A stretch of DNA of 64,000 nucleotides from Staphylococcus aureus (GTDB lineage Bacteria > Bacillota > Bacilli > Staphylococcales > Staphylococcaceae): the NCBI RefSeq assembly GCF_001027105.1, contig NZ_CP011526.1, forward strand, positions 2,542,001 through 2,606,000, in the 5' to 3' direction. The notes under the pieces are model-generated. The model had not been told where the DNA came from and did not search any database. It worked only from the letters and a program-made list of their open reading frames with translations. Positions 19,140 through 29,934 of this stretch are shown here, piece after piece (position 1 is the stretch's first letter; every line of letters begins with the position of its first letter). The position numbers were made by a program, and so were the translations under genes.

Positions 19140-19358
19140 TTGAGCTTTTACGAATTTATGCAAAGTTTTCTTGGTGATGACACACCATTAGGTGAATTGG
19201 TTGATTGGATTAATCAAGATAGCAATTTCCCTAGAGAAGTGAAGAGCCATAGTGAAATATTGTCATATTTTCGAACAAATCCATGTCCTGAAAGCATCTC
19301 AGTACCTGTAATTAAACGGGCACTATCAGTTTTCAACCAATTCACAAATGTACAATGA
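19140..19358 (+). CDS. YozE-family protein (UPF0346)
   Basis: Cytoplasmic protein of 72 residues of the YozE/UPF0346 family, a small helical fold of unknown function. It begins MSFYEFMQSFLGDDTPLGEL and contains SNFPREVKSHSEILSYF, the conserved heart of the family. The start is a TTG at 19140 with GAGGTGAGG immediately upstream. It is a single gene with a strong terminator. Confidence 0.88.
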   Translation: MSFYEFMQSFLGDDTPLGELVDWINQDSNFPREVKSHSEILSYFRTNPCPESISVPVIKRALSVFNQFTNVQ

Positions 19359-19391
19359 TACATGAATACATGGAGTCACATCATCTCATGT

Positions 19392-19420
19392 TAGCGCTCT
19401 GATTGCAGGGCGCTATTTTT
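19392..19420 (+). terminator. Terminator after the YozE-like gene
   Basis: TAGCGCTCTG and CAGGGCGCTA form a ten-base-pair stem with an ATTG loop, followed by TTTTT. The rest of the gap to 19747 is AT-rich and holds the promoter of the CHAP gene. Confidence 0.92.
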
Positions 19421-19633
19421 AATGTTATTGCTACATTTAGTATATTGTGATTGCTATTTTCTTTCAGTTATAGAACCACGTACCTTTTCTTTTAAATCAT
19501 TTTATATTTTCCCACTAATATCCGCTGTTAATCAATCCTGACATCCTTGTATCACTATGACAATTAATTGTTAAATACATGAATTTCTACATTTTATGAA
19601 AAAATCCATTTTTATTACAATTCAACACTTTAT

Positions 19634-19650
19634 ATGACAACTTCATTACA
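19634..19650. promoter_or_regulatory. WalR-like box, one mismatch
   Basis: ATGACA-ACTTC-ATTACA fits the inverted WalR motif (DTWACA, five bases, DTWACA) with one mismatch in the left half. It lies about 98 bases before the CHAP gene, a type of gene controlled by WalKR. Confidence 0.4.
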
Positions 19651-19747
19651 GTTACTTTTATTGTTGATTGCTTACATTGTTTTCTAAAAAAAATTTGTTA
19701 TCATAATTAACGTTGAATAAAGAAAAAAATTAACTTGGGAGATAAAA

Positions 19748-20179
19748 ATGGAATATAAAAAGATACTAATTCGTTTATTAATTGCTTTTGCAGTACTTTT
19801 CTCAGCAGATTTCACTTATCAATCCGTCGAACAAACGCATCAATCGCATGCCGCAGTTAATTATTATAGTAAAAACCAATGTACATGGTGGGCATTTAAA
19901 CGTCGCGCACAAGTCGGTAAACCTGTTTCTAATAGATGGGGCAATGCTAAAAATTGGTATTACAATGCACGTAAATCAAAATATGCGACTGGTCGTACAC
20001 CAAGAAAATTTGCTGTCATGCAATCAACTGCAGGATATTATGGACATGTCGCAGTTGTTGAACAAGTATATAAAAACGGTAGTATTAAAGTTTCAGAATA
20101 CAACTTTTATCGCCCATTAAAATACAATACACGTGTACTAAGCAAAAAGGCAGCACGTAACTTTAACTATATTTACTAA
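19748..20179 (+). CDS. Secreted CHAP-domain amidase, SsaA-like
   Basis: Small secreted cell-wall hydrolase of 143 residues. An N-terminal signal segment (KKILIRLLIAFAVLFSA) is followed by a spacer and a single CHAP domain. The catalytic cysteine is in KNQCTWWAFKRR and the histidine in AGYYGHVAVVEQV; VSEYNF follows as in SsaA. Unlike SsaA1 (48207-48974) it lacks the Asn/Tyr-rich repeat region. CHAP enzymes of this group cut peptidoglycan cross-bridges or stem peptides. A GGGAGAT site precedes the ATG. The stop codon lies inside the first of two identical terminator copies. Confidence 0.92.
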   Translation: MEYKKILIRLLIAFAVLFSADFTYQSVEQTHQSHAAVNYYSKNQCTWWAFKRRAQVGKPVSNRWGNAKNWYYNARKSKYATGRTPRKFAVMQSTAGYYGHVAVVEQVYKNGSIKVSEYNFYRPLKYNTRVLSKKAARNFNYIY

Positions 20180-20242
20180 TCAAAAAACTTCTATCACGAA
20201 CGCTTCAATTTCCTGTATGCGTGTGATAGAAGTTTTTATTTT
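20171..20242 (+). repeat. 72-bp direct repeat, copy 1, with terminator
   Basis: The repeat begins inside the last codons of the CHAP gene and contains a strong terminator: AAAACTTCTATCAC pairs with GTGATAGAAGTTTT, followed by ATTTT. The same 72 bases recur exactly at 21629-21700. Confidence 0.95.
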
Positions 20243-20710
20243 ATGAAATTATATTATTACTTCTACAAATTTCAAATTGCCGTAATTGAACGTATATTTC
20301 TTCTTCAACTATTATTTCATCTTTAGCATAATCTATATATAAAATTTTATGCTATTATTTAAATAATTCGCTATAACTTAACATACGTTTTCGATATAAA
20401 CCTTGTTCTAAATCTCAATAATTTTTTGCTGTTTTCATCGTCATTAGTTAAAAAAATAATTTAACTGAGTTTTTGAGACCTGTTTAAATTGATGACTCAA
20501 AACCTTTATCCCCTTTTCACTCGGTTTAATTGCTTTAATATTTAACACAGTCTCATTGTAATTTTGCTACTAAGTTTGAAATATTTCGATTCGAATGTGA
20601 AACATCATTTATTATTACTTTCGACAGCTAGAAAAATATTGTTAAACCAAAACTATAATTACCACTTTTATATAGAACTATATATAAATTTTAACTTTGA
20701 GACAGAACTG
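20243..20710. other. Degenerate AT-rich stretch
   Basis: No intact gene is visible in these 470 bases. On the minus strand near 20255-20365 a short open frame of about 35 codons ends in YIDYAKDEIIVEEEIYVQL and could be the tail of a lost protein. It belongs to the segment between the duplicated terminators. Confidence 0.45.
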
Positions 20711-20942
20711 CTAGTCAGGTTTATGAATATATTTCTTTAGTTTACTTGATATACTTATTGGTAAATCATTATTTATTTGAAGAGCATTTATAACAAAAAG
20801 TATAATCCCAGTTATAGCGATTCCATGACCATTTTTATCAGTCAAAGATTCATCAACAAAAACTTTTTGATAAATTTATATATTTGTATAATTTATTATG
20901 GTAGATATCTACACCCGTATCTATAACAGCTACAGTTATCAT
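20711..20942 (-). pseudogene. Subtilisin-like protease remnant, frameshifted
   Basis: From an ATG at 20942 the minus strand reads MITVAVIDTGVDIYHNKLYK and then stops after about 29 codons. In the next frame it continues VFVDESLTDKNGHGIAITGI and on to a stop at 20711. The two pieces carry the catalytic aspartate motif (VIDTGVD) and the histidine motif (GHGIAITG) of S8 subtilases. One extra base in the A run at 20858-20862 explains the shift: with four A the frame reads SKSFVDES. The serine motif and the rest of the protease are absent. The ATG overlaps the stop of the upstream gene (ATGA). Confidence 0.7.
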
Positions 20943-21196
20943 TGCGTCTTATCCAAATAGTTTTTAAGAAATAAATATAATTCATTAATATCATGGCTAT
21001 TTGTAACGTCAGTGCTTAAGACCTTGTCAATTATTGTTTTATCTGTTTCTAAGAGCCCCTGATTTTCTGCATACATATTTTGTATATCGCTGTTAATCTC
21101 ATTTAATTTTTTAAATTTTTTTCTAACCTTTTTCAAAATAAAATGCTCTTTAATTCCATCTCTTAAATACATATAAATCTCTATTATAATCTCCAT
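20939..21196 (-). CDS. Small coiled protein coupled to the protease remnant
   Basis: Hypothetical protein of 85-88 residues. From MEIIIEIYMYLRDGIKEHFI it continues with a Lys-rich helix (KKVRKKFKKLNEI) and an acidic second half. Two ATG codons are possible: 21205, two bases after AGGAGA, and 21196, eleven bases after AGGAG; the latter is given here. Its TGA overlaps the ATG of the subtilase remnant, so the two were once translationally coupled. No family recognised. It may be the companion of a secreted or cytoplasmic protease system now decaying. Confidence 0.5.
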   Translation of the reverse strand: MEIIIEIYMYLRDGIKEHFILKKVRKKFKKLNEINSDIQNMYAENQGLLETDKTIIDKVLSTDVTNSHDINELYLFLKNYLDKTQ

Positions 21197-21431
21197 AAAT
21201 GTCATATCTCCTCTCTCAAAAAACATTATACTCAATATATTAAAAATAAGAAAGGTTTTTTCAGAATTTTTAGTATTTTCAGATATTTATTCTTAAGTAT
21301 CTTATTATTACTTCTTTTTAACGCTAGTGGAATAATTAATAATAATTGTATTTAAATGCAATGCTGTTGTTCTTTCATACTTACAAGCAAGTCATAAGAA
21401 ATGAGAAATTAAATTCTTATATGATGAATAA

Positions 21432-21601
21432 ATGATGACTGCAGAAGAAATTGCTAAAAAAGGAGTGGAGTGAGGCATTCTACTGTTCATATTGTTAACA
21501 AATATCAAAATGATAGGAACTTGAAGAATCTAAGACTGTTAAAATCGAGACAAGAAGAAACTCGTTCCAAATTTGAATCCTATAATGAATTCGTCTCATG
21601 A
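21432..21601 (+). pseudogene. Remnant of a helix-turn-helix-like ORF
   Basis: MMTAEEIAKKGVE ends at a stop, but a shifted frame continues RHSTVHIVNKYQNDRNLKNL and so on to a stop at 21601. The junction contains GGAGTGGAGTG, a five-base tandem duplication; removing one copy gives IAKKGVRHSTVHIVNKYQND, which looks like a DNA-binding helix-turn-helix. The whole reading frame would be short (about 55 codons), so it may also be truncated. The parent family was not identified. It lies just before the second terminator copy. Confidence 0.45.
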
Positions 21602-21628
21602 AGAAGTTATTTACTTTTCATTAGACTG

Positions 21629-21700
21629 ATTTACTAATCAAAAAACTTCTATCACGAACGCTTCAATTTCCTGTATGCGTGTGATAGAAGTTTTTATTTT
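21629..21700 (+). repeat. 72-bp direct repeat, copy 2, with terminator
   Basis: Identical by eye to 20171-20242 over all 72 bases, including the last codons of the CHAP gene and the terminator stem. The copies are 1,458 bases apart. Confidence 0.95.
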
Positions 21701-21774
21701 TGTTCATATTAATTTATCTAAGCGCTACGATGGACTGACTTAAACTTTTCTTTAAAATCGCTATTCGCCATTTA

Positions 21775-23052
21775 CTATTGTTGTCTAATTTCTTGTAAAA
21801 TATGTTCCGCTGCTTGTGTATTTGCACGGGGTTCTTTTTTCAAAGCTTCAGCTACTTTAGCAATTTCATCACCTTTTGCCCCTACAACGATAGCTAATGA
21901 TTTATATTGTAAACTCATATGACCTTGTTGAATACCTTCTGACACAAGCGCGCGACATGCTGCAAAGTTTTGCGCTAAACCAACGGCAGCAACTACATGA
22001 CCTAATTCTTGTGCTGACTCTACATTTAGTAGCTCTAATGAAGCTTTAGCAATTGGTAATACTTTTGTACCACCGCCAACGATTGCCAATGTCATAGGCA
22101 CTTCAATTGTACCAATCAATCGTTGACGATCTTGATCGTAACGCCATGTAGCAATACCACGATACTGTCCGTCACGACTCGCGTATGCATGCGCACTTGC
22201 TTCTGCACCACGCGTATCATTTCCTGTTGCTAAAACAACAGCATGTATGCCATTCATAACACCTTTATTATGTGTTGCTGCACGATGAATATCTACTTGG
22301 GCCAATACAGAAGCACGTTCCATTCGTTTGGCAACCTCTTCTCCAGTTCTCTCGCCCCTTGCTAAATCTTTAACATCAATTTCGCCTTGAACTTTAACAA
22401 CGGACGCTGTTGCATGATTGGATAAAATACTCATTAAAATGTCGCTTTGCGGAAATTCATTTTTTAAAAATGCAGTTATGGCCTCTAAAATCGTATTAAG
22501 CATATTAGCGCCCATAGCATCTTTCGTATCAACAAATACTTTTAAAGATAGTAACTGTTGCTCAGGAAATGTATCAATCGCTATACGTTGGTAACCACCA
22601 CCACGCGCTTTAATAGAAGGATATGCCTCATCCGCAATTTTATGAATTTGCTTTTCTAAAGCTTTAATGTCTGCTGATAATTTTTCAGTATCGTCAACGC
22701 CATCAAAGACGATTTGACCTATCATAATACGTTCAGAAGATACCGTTTTAAATCCGCCAGTCTGATTCACTAGCTTTGCACCATAACTAGCTGCAGCGAC
22801 AACTGAAGGCTCTTCCACCATCATAGGTACAACATATGCCTTATCGTCCACAATGATATTCGGTAATAATCCAACGGGTAATGCACCTTGCGCGATGACA
22901 TTTTCAATTAAACTATTGGCTACTTCTTCATCGATTAATGGATGATTCAGTAAAATGTCGAATTGTTCTTCTGATAACCATTGCTTATCAACCAATTGTT
23001 GTAACTTTTCTTTACGAGATAAATGTCGAAAATTCTTATCTAAATTTTGCAT
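21775..23052 (-). CDS. mvaA: Class II HMG-CoA reductase
   Basis: Cytoplasmic enzyme of 425 residues that reduces HMG-CoA to mevalonate with NAD(P)H, the committed step of the mevalonate pathway for isoprenoids (undecaprenyl phosphate, menaquinone, staphyloxanthin). Class II features are the ENVIAQGALPVGLLPN segment near residue 46 with the catalytic glutamate, the DAMGANMLNTI motif and the MTLAIVGGGTKVLP segment. AAGGAG precedes the ATG. It is divergent from mvaS with about 250 bases between, which should hold both promoters. Confidence 0.97.
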   Translation of the reverse strand: MQNLDKNFRHLSRKEKLQQLVDKQWLSEEQFDILLNHPLIDEEVANSLIENVIAQGALPVGLLPNIIVDDKAYVVPMMVEEPSVVAAASYGAKLVNQTGGFKTVSSERIMIGQIVFDGVDDTEKLSADIKALEKQIHKIADEAYPSIKARGGGYQRIAIDTFPEQQLLSLKVFVDTKDAMGANMLNTILEAITAFLKNEFPQSDILMSILSNHATASVVKVQGEIDVKDLARGERTGEEVAKRMERASVLAQVDIHRAATHNKGVMNGIHAVVLATGNDTRGAEASAHAYASRDGQYRGIATWRYDQDRQRLIGTIEVPMTLAIVGGGTKVLPIAKASLELLNVESAQELGHVVAAVGLAQNFAACRALVSEGIQQGHMSLQYKSLAIVVGAKGDEIAKVAEALKKEPRANTQAAEHILQEIRQQ

Positions 23053-23299
23053 GGACGTACTCCTTTTACTTCACATAATTTTTAACATTTCAATCACTAC
23101 TATTTTTACCACAAAATAACGTCATTCGTCTTAAAATTCAATTGAATAATTGTCGTTTTGACTTTAAAATAAAACAAGGTAAATTAAAACGCTTACAAGA
23201 AACGACAAATCATTTTTAAATTTAGTATATTTCTTTGTATAAAATTAGCATATTCTGATATGATACAAGTGTTGCTTTTATAAATTTGAAAGGATGTAA

Positions 23300-24472
<1,173 letters not shown>

Positions 24473-24504
24473 TCGGTGTATTTAAAACACATATAATAAA
24501 ACCT

Positions 24505-24556
24505 AAAAGCAGCAGTAAGACCACTTCTAATTGAAATCGTCTTACTGCTGTTCTCT
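24505..24556 (+). terminator. Terminator of mvaS
   Basis: AGCAGCAGTAAGAC pairs with GTCTTACTGCTGTT; the T run (TTCTCTATTT) is weak. Confidence 0.75.
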
Positions 24557-24641
24557 ATTTATAACACTTCGTATTGAATGAATTCATTATGCCTATTTGA
24601 CACATTATTGAAGTTTTCCTAATGCCTGGATCCTTTATACG

Positions 24642-25163
24642 TTACGGCTTCGTGCTATGTTTTGGTACATAAAGCTTTGACATATCGATATTCTCCAACT
24701 CTAACAGCTTAATTTTATTATTAATCGTTCCACCGAACCCTGTTAAGCTACCCGTTTTACCGACAACACGATGACATGGCACGATAATAGATAATGGATT
24801 ACTTCCGACTGCACCTCCAACCGCTTGGGCTGACATTTTTGGCTTGTTAAGCAGCTTGCCTACTTTTTTGGCAATAGCACCATACGTTGTTAGAGTCCCA
24901 TAAGGAACCTGTCTTAATTCATTCCAAACACACTGTTGAAAATGACTACCTGTTGGCTTTAAAGGTATTGTGATTTCAGGATTGTCACCTTTAAAATACG
25001 CGTCTAACCACTGTGTCGCCTCTCTAAATATCGCTAAAGACGTATTTTCTTCCCTAGTACCATCACCTTGTTGATTTTCAAACAAAACAGCGGTCAGACT
25101 TACCCCATCACTCAAAAGTTCCAATCGTCCTACAGGCGAATCATAGTAACTCTTATACTCCAT
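24642..25163 (-). CDS. ogt: Methylated-DNA-protein-cysteine methyltransferase
   Basis: DNA repair protein of 173 residues that removes the methyl group from O6-methylguanine by transfer to its own cysteine. The active motif is IIVPCHRVVGKTGSLTGFG near residue 132, preceded by the helix-turn-helix-like LRQVPYGTLTTYGAIAKKV. The N-terminal domain is a typical Ogt/Ada fold. AAGGGGGAATTTTT precedes the ATG. It is a single gene, convergent with mvaS. Confidence 0.95.
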   Translation of the reverse strand: MEYKSYYDSPVGRLELLSDGVSLTAVLFENQQGDGTREENTSLAIFREATQWLDAYFKGDNPEITIPLKPTGSHFQQCVWNELRQVPYGTLTTYGAIAKKVGKLLNKPKMSAQAVGGAVGSNPLSIIVPCHRVVGKTGSLTGFGGTINNKIKLLELENIDMSKLYVPKHSTKP

Positions 25164-25571
25164 AAAAATTCCCCCTTTTTCTAATCATACGCCTTAATTG
25201 TTAAATTAGAAAATATTCATGTTCACATTTTTTAAAAATAAATAAGTCGTCAATTACGTATATAAACACGTAATACCAGCTATCACTTTGCTGCAATATA
25301 CAGTTACATATCTTACTACACGTGCTAACCTCTTACTTTGTAAACCAAATCTTAAATTAAAATATTGAAAATGCAATGAATCCTTAATATTTTATTAAAC
25401 CTATAATTACTTATTAAAAATAACACACAATATTCATAAAGTTTTAAAAATATTCTGTTTTATCACCTACTATTAGTGGAAAAGTACAATTGCAATTGTA
25501 TATAGTTTGCATAACGCTTCAAAAGTAATTTCTTTTTTGTTTAGTTCAAAAAAATTTAGAGGTGATGTTAT
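25164..25571. other. Intergenic region with clpL promoter
   Basis: 408 AT-rich bases between divergent ogt and clpL. A short palindrome ACAATTGCAATTGT lies at 25487-25500. I could not find the CtsR heptad repeat or a clear sigma-B pattern by eye. No ORF was supported. Confidence 0.5.
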
Positions 25572-27677
25572 ATGAATAACGGTTTTTTCAATAGCGACTT
25601 TGATTCAATTTTTCGAAGAATGATGAAAGATATGCAAGGTTCAAATCAAGTCGGAAACAAAAAGTACTATATTAATGGTAAAGAAGTTTCACCTGAAGAA
25701 CTAGCGCAACTCACACAACAAGGTGGCAATCACTCTGCTGAACAAAGTGCGCAAGCTTTTCAACAAGCAGCACAAAGACAACAAGGGCAACAAGGTGGCA
25801 ACGGCAATTATTTAGAACAAATTGGTCGTAACCTTACGCAAGAAGCACGTGACGGTTTATTAGATCCAGTCATTGGTCGTGATAAAGAAATTCAAGAAAC
25901 TGCTGAAGTTTTAAGTAGACGAACTAAAAACAATCCTATATTAGTTGGAGAAGCTGGTGTTGGTAAAACTGCGATTGTTGAAGGTTTAGCACAGGCAATC
26001 GTTGAAGGAAATGTACCAGCAGCAATCAAAGACAAAGAAATTATTTCTGTAGACATTTCATCATTAGAAGCTGGAACGCAATATCGTGGTGCTTTTGAAG
26101 AAAATATTCAAAAATTAATCGAAGGTGTTAAATCTTCACAAAATGCCGTACTATTCTTTGATGAAATCCATCAAATTATCGGTTCAGGTGCCACAGGAAG
26201 TGATTCAGGTAGCAAAGGGTTATCTGATATTTTGAAACCTGCATTAAGTCGTGGTGAGATTTCTATTATTGGTGCAACAACACAAGATGAATATCGAAAC
26301 AATATTCTTAAAGATGCTGCATTAACGCGCAGATTTAATGAAGTGCTTGTTAATGAACCAAGCGCTAAAGATACTGTTGAAATTTTAAAAGGTATTCGCG
26401 AAAAATTCGAAGAACACCATCAAGTAAAATTACCAGATGACGTATTAAAAGCATGTGTTGACTTATCAATTCAATATATTCCACAACGATTATTACCAGA
26501 TAAAGCAATCGATGTGTTAGATATTACAGCAGCACATTTATCTGCGCAAAGTCCAGCTGTCGATAAAGTTGAAACTGAAAAACGAATTTCTGAATTAGAA
26601 AATGATAAACGTAAAGCAGTAAGTGCTGAAGAATATAAAAAAGCTGACGACATTCAAAATGAAATCAAATCATTACAAGATAAATTAGAAAATAGTAATG
26701 GTGAACATACTGCTGTTGCTACAGTTCATGATATTTCAGATACTATTCAACGATTAACTGGTATTCCAGTTTCTCAAATGGATGATAACGATATTGAACG
26801 TTTAAAAAATATTTCTAATCGTTTAAGAAGTAAAATCATAGGTCAAGATCAAGCTGTAGAAATGGTTTCACGTGCAATTCGCCGTAATCGTGCTGGGTTT
26901 GATGACGGCAACCGTCCAATTGGCAGTTTCCTATTTGTTGGCCCTACTGGTGTTGGTAAAACAGAGCTTGCTAAACAATTAGCAATTGATTTATTTGGTA
27001 ATAAAGATGCACTGATTCGACTTGATATGAGTGAATATAGTGACACAACAGCTGTTTCAAAAATGATTGGTACAACTGCTGGTTATGTTGGTTATGATGA
27101 CAATTCAAATACGTTAACTGAAAAAGTACGCCGTAATCCATACTCAGTCATTCTATTTGATGAAATCGAAAAAGCAAATCCACAAATTTTAACATTGTTA
27201 TTACAAGTAATGGATGATGGTAATTTGACTGATGGTCAAGGTAATGTCATCAACTTTAAAAATACAATTATTATTTGTACATCAAATGCTGGCTTTGGCA
27301 ATGGCAATGACGCTGAAGAAAAAGATATTATGCACGAAATGAAAAAATTCTTCCGCCCTGAATTCCTTAACCGCTTCAACGGCATCGTTGAATTCTTACA
27401 TTTAGATAAAGATGCATTGCAAGATATCGTCAACTTATTATTAGACGATGTACAAGTTACATTAGACAAAAAAGGTATTACGATGGACGTTTCTCAAGAT
27501 GCGAAAGATTGGTTAATTGAAGAAGGCTATGATGAAGAATTAGGTGCACGTCCATTAAGACGTATTGTTGAACAGCAAGTACGTGACAAAATTACAGATT
27601 ACTATTTAGATCATACAGACGTTAAACATGTGGATATAGATGTTGAGGATAACGAATTAGTCGTAAAAGGTAAATAA
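25572..27677 (+). CDS. clpL: Clp ATPase ClpL
   Basis: HSP100 chaperone of 701 residues with two AAA+ modules. Module 1 has Walker [14 protein letters not shown] near residue 126 and Walker [11 protein letters not shown]; module 2 has [13 protein letters not shown] near residue 458 and [12 protein letters not shown], with the pore loop GYVGYDDN. The N-terminus is Gln/Gly-rich (about residues 45-80) instead of the usual Clp_N repeats, which is typical of ClpL. A short coiled middle domain separates the modules. No ClpP-binding IGF-type loop was seen, consistent with an independent chaperone. AGAGGTGATG precedes the ATG. Confidence 0.97.
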   Translation: MNNGFFNSDFDSIFRRMMKDMQGSNQVGNKKYYINGKEVSPEELAQLTQQGGNHSAEQSAQAFQQAAQRQQGQQGGNGNYLEQIGRNLTQEARDGLLDPVIGRDKEIQETAEVLSRRTKNNPILVGEAGVGKTAIVEGLAQAIVEGNVPAAIKDKEIISVDISSLEAGTQYRGAFEENIQKLIEGVKSSQNAVLFFDEIHQIIGSGATGSDSGSKGLSDILKPALSRGEISIIGATTQDEYRNNILKDAALTRRFNEVLVNEPSAKDTVEILKGIREKFEEHHQVKLPDDVLKACVDLSIQYIPQRLLPDKAIDVLDITAAHLSAQSPAVDKVETEKRISELENDKRKAVSAEEYKKADDIQNEIKSLQDKLENSNGEHTAVATVHDISDTIQRLTGIPVSQMDDNDIERLKNISNRLRSKIIGQDQAVEMVSRAIRRNRAGFDDGNRPIGSFLFVGPTGVGKTELAKQLAIDLFGNKDALIRLDMSEYSDTTAVSKMIGTTAGYVGYDDNSNTLTEKVRRNPYSVILFDEIEKANPQILTLLLQVMDDGNLTDGQGNVINFKNTIIICTSNAGFGNGNDAEEKDIMHEMKKFFRPEFLNRFNGIVEFLHLDKDALQDIVNLLLDDVQVTLDKKGITMDVSQDAKDWLIEEGYDEELGARPLRRIVEQQVRDKITDYYLDHTDVKHVDIDVEDNELVVKGK

Positions 27678-27701
27678 CGACACTTTAACATATCGCGCAT
27701 C

Positions 27702-27744
27702 AAAAATGAGCATCAGGTCGCCCTTGCCTGTGCTCATTTTTTTA
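27702..27744 (+). terminator. Terminator of clpL
   Basis: AAAATGAGCA with a CAGG/CCTG inner pair and TGCTCATTTT, followed by TTTTT. It is also close to the end of the convergent FeoB-associated frame. Confidence 0.88.
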
Positions 27745-27745
27745 A

Positions 27746-27917
27746 TTATTTCCCTGGAAAATGATTCGCTGTGTGCTGTTCTGTTCCACAACAATCACGA
27801 TTAATGTCACATGTACCACATTTTCCTTGTTTTGAACGCTTGAAAAATTTTACTAGTGTATATAAGGCATATCCGAAAATTGCTAAAAAAATTAAAATGT
27901 TAATAATGACTGACACT
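27746..27917 (-). pseudogene. FeoB-associated Cys-rich membrane protein, apparently frameshifted
   Basis: Downstream of feoB a short frame reads NILIFLAIFGYALYTLVKFF and then SKQGKCGTCDINRDCCGTEQ before stopping at 27746. This is the one-helix, cysteine-rich protein often found with FeoB. But the only start with a ribosome site, the GTG at 27917 behind AAGGAG, is in another frame: it reads MSVII and then runs on to an early stop. Removing one base near 27900-27902 would join MSVII to NILIFL. So this copy seems to be out of frame by one base. Alternatively a rare start codon is used. Confidence 0.6.
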
Positions 27918-27928
27918 TTAACCACTCC

Positions 27929-29923
27929 TTAAACAAATAAATGTCCGACTTGATAAAAAATGAATGTTAAGACATATGCAGTGACTAGAGGATAGGCAAC
28001 TGCAAGTGCCGTCCATTTCCATGAATAAGTCTCTTTACGGATTGCTGCTACTGTAGAAACACAAGGAATATACAATAGTATAAATATCATAAATGCATAC
28101 GCAGATAGCGGTGTGAATTGATTTTGAATCACATTAACAAGGCCTGCATCACCTGATGAATAGATAATCGCCATCGAACTTACGATAACTTCTTTTGCTA
28201 AAAATCCTGGCACTAACGTAGCACCTGCTTGCCATGTTCCAAATCCGAGCGGTTGCACTAACATACCAAAGAAACTACCAACCATATGTAAAAAACTTTG
28301 ATTGATATTCACATTGATACCATGTGGTCCTACATAACTTAATAGCCAAATGACTACTGAGCCGCCAAAAATAAATGTACCTGCTTTACGAACAAAGCCC
28401 TTAGCCTTTTCCCAAGTACTACGCCACAACGTTTTAATGGAAGGCACACGGTATGTTGGCAATTCCACAATAAAGATTGCATTATCATTTTTTAAAATCG
28501 TCTTAGTAAGTACTGTACTGACTAAAAATGCCATAATAATACCTAAAACATACAGGCTTAATACTACTAAAGATTGATTCTCTTTGAAAAAGATACCTAC
28601 GAACAACGCATACACTGGCAGTCTAGCAGAGCATGACATGAATGGTGCAATTAATATCGTTGTTAAACGCTCTTTTTCATTTTCAATACTGCGCGCAGCC
28701 ATAATACTCGGTACATTACAACCAAATCCGATAATCATTGGTATAAAAGACTTCCCGCTTAAACCGAACGATTCCATAATACGATCCATTAAAACCGCAA
28801 TACGTGCCATATAACCCGAATCTTCTAATAAAGATATAAAGAAAAAGAGCACAACAATTTGTGGTACAAAGACTAATACTGATCCTACACCAGCAATAAT
28901 GCCATCTGTAATTAAATCTTGTAAAAATGGTATAACACCAAGATAATTCATAATCGTCTTCACACTATCTGTAAATGTACCACCTATAAATGCATCGAGT
29001 TGATCCGACAAAGGTGTGCCAATCCATGTAAATGTAGTTTGAAAGATCAACCACATAATTGCTAGAAAGATAGGCATCCCTATATATTTATGTGTTAATA
29101 TCTTGTCTATTCTAGAGCTGAAATATTGCTTATCTTCATCTGGATACGTTACCACGTCTTGCAATAACGTCTCAATATAATGATTGCGTATACGCTCCAT
29201 CTCTCGACGAACAGATACAGCCCCTACTTGTTCAGCAACTTGATCACGTAAACTCGACAATTTATTTACAACCTCTGAATTAAGTTCGTTTGCAATTTGC
29301 ATGTTATTTAATAAGAATTGAATCGCAATAAACCTAGCTTGATACTTATCATGAGATGTCTCTGTCATTATTATTTGACACATATTTTTAATTGTCTCTT
29401 CAATCTTCTCACCATAATTGATTTTAAAATGCGGTTGATACCCTTCCCCTAGATGCTTTATTTCGCCAAGTAAATATTTTGTTCCTTTGCCTGTACGTGC
29501 CACAACTGGAAAAATAGGTGTTTTTAACTTTTTCATCAATTTATGATAATCGATTTTTATCCCGCGCTTTGTAGCTACATCAATCATATTTAATCCGATG
29601 TATATTGGTTGATTAAGTTCTAACAATTGTACTGTTAATTGCATATTTCTTTTTAGTTGACTCGCATCAACAATGTTAATGATTCCTGAAAATGAATCGT
29701 TTAATAAATAGTCTGTCACTACAGTTTCATCTTTAGAAATCGGCGATAAATCATATGTACCTGGTAAATCAATTAATTGTCCTACATTTTCTTTAAGTTT
29801 CCCTACTTTTTTCTCTACCGTTACGCCACTCCAGTTGCCTATATATTCATACGAACCAGTTAAAGCGTTAAACAAAGATGTTTTACCAACATTAGGATTT
29901 CCTAAAATACAATAATTTTCCAT
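27929..29923 (-). CDS. feoB: Ferrous iron transporter FeoB
   Basis: GTP-gated Fe(II) transporter of 664 residues in the cytoplasmic membrane. The N-terminal G domain has G1 [13 protein letters not shown]3 [11 protein letters not shown] and G4 NMID. About nine membrane helices follow with the gate motifs [13 protein letters not shown] and [15 protein letters not shown]. The start is the ATG at 29923 with AGGAG eight bases before it; a longer frame adds 15 unlikely residues. feoA ends 11 bases upstream, so the operon is feoA-feoB with the small Cys-rich gene after it. A Fur box lies before feoA. Confidence 0.97.
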   Translation of the reverse strand: MENYCILGNPNVGKTSLFNALTGSYEYIGNWSGVTVEKKVGKLKENVGQLIDLPGTYDLSPISKDETVVTDYLLNDSFSGIINIVDASQLKRNMQLTVQLLELNQPIYIGLNMIDVATKRGIKIDYHKLMKKLKTPIFPVVARTGKGTKYLLGEIKHLGEGYQPHFKINYGEKIEETIKNMCQIIMTETSHDKYQARFIAIQFLLNNMQIANELNSEVVNKLSSLRDQVAEQVGAVSVRREMERIRNHYIETLLQDVVTYPDEDKQYFSSRIDKILTHKYIGMPIFLAIMWLIFQTTFTWIGTPLSDQLDAFIGGTFTDSVKTIMNYLGVIPFLQDLITDGIIAGVGSVLVFVPQIVVLFFFISLLEDSGYMARIAVLMDRIMESFGLSGKSFIPMIIGFGCNVPSIMAARSIENEKERLTTILIAPFMSCSARLPVYALFVGIFFKENQSLVVLSLYVLGIIMAFLVSTVLTKTILKNDNAIFIVELPTYRVPSIKTLWRSTWEKAKGFVRKAGTFIFGGSVVIWLLSYVGPHGINVNINQSFLHMVGSFFGMLVQPLGFGTWQAGATLVPGFLAKEVIVSSMAIIYSSGDAGLVNVIQNQFTPLSAYAFMIFILLYIPCVSTVAAIRKETYSWKWTALAVAYPLVTAYVLTFIFYQVGHLFV

Positions 29924-29934
29924 TCGTCCGGCTC

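Noticed and set aside
19782-20120. Second plus-strand frame inside the CHAP gene
   Set aside because: It overlaps the CHAP gene in another frame, without a start site or recognisable domain.
20171-21700. The repeated terminators as a transposon boundary with target-site duplication
   Set aside because: The repeat is 72 bp and direct, and no transposase or terminal inverted repeats were found, so a classical transposition is not supported.
25164-25571. CtsR operator upstream of clpL
   Set aside because: The GGTCAAA tandem heptad was searched by eye on both strands and not found.
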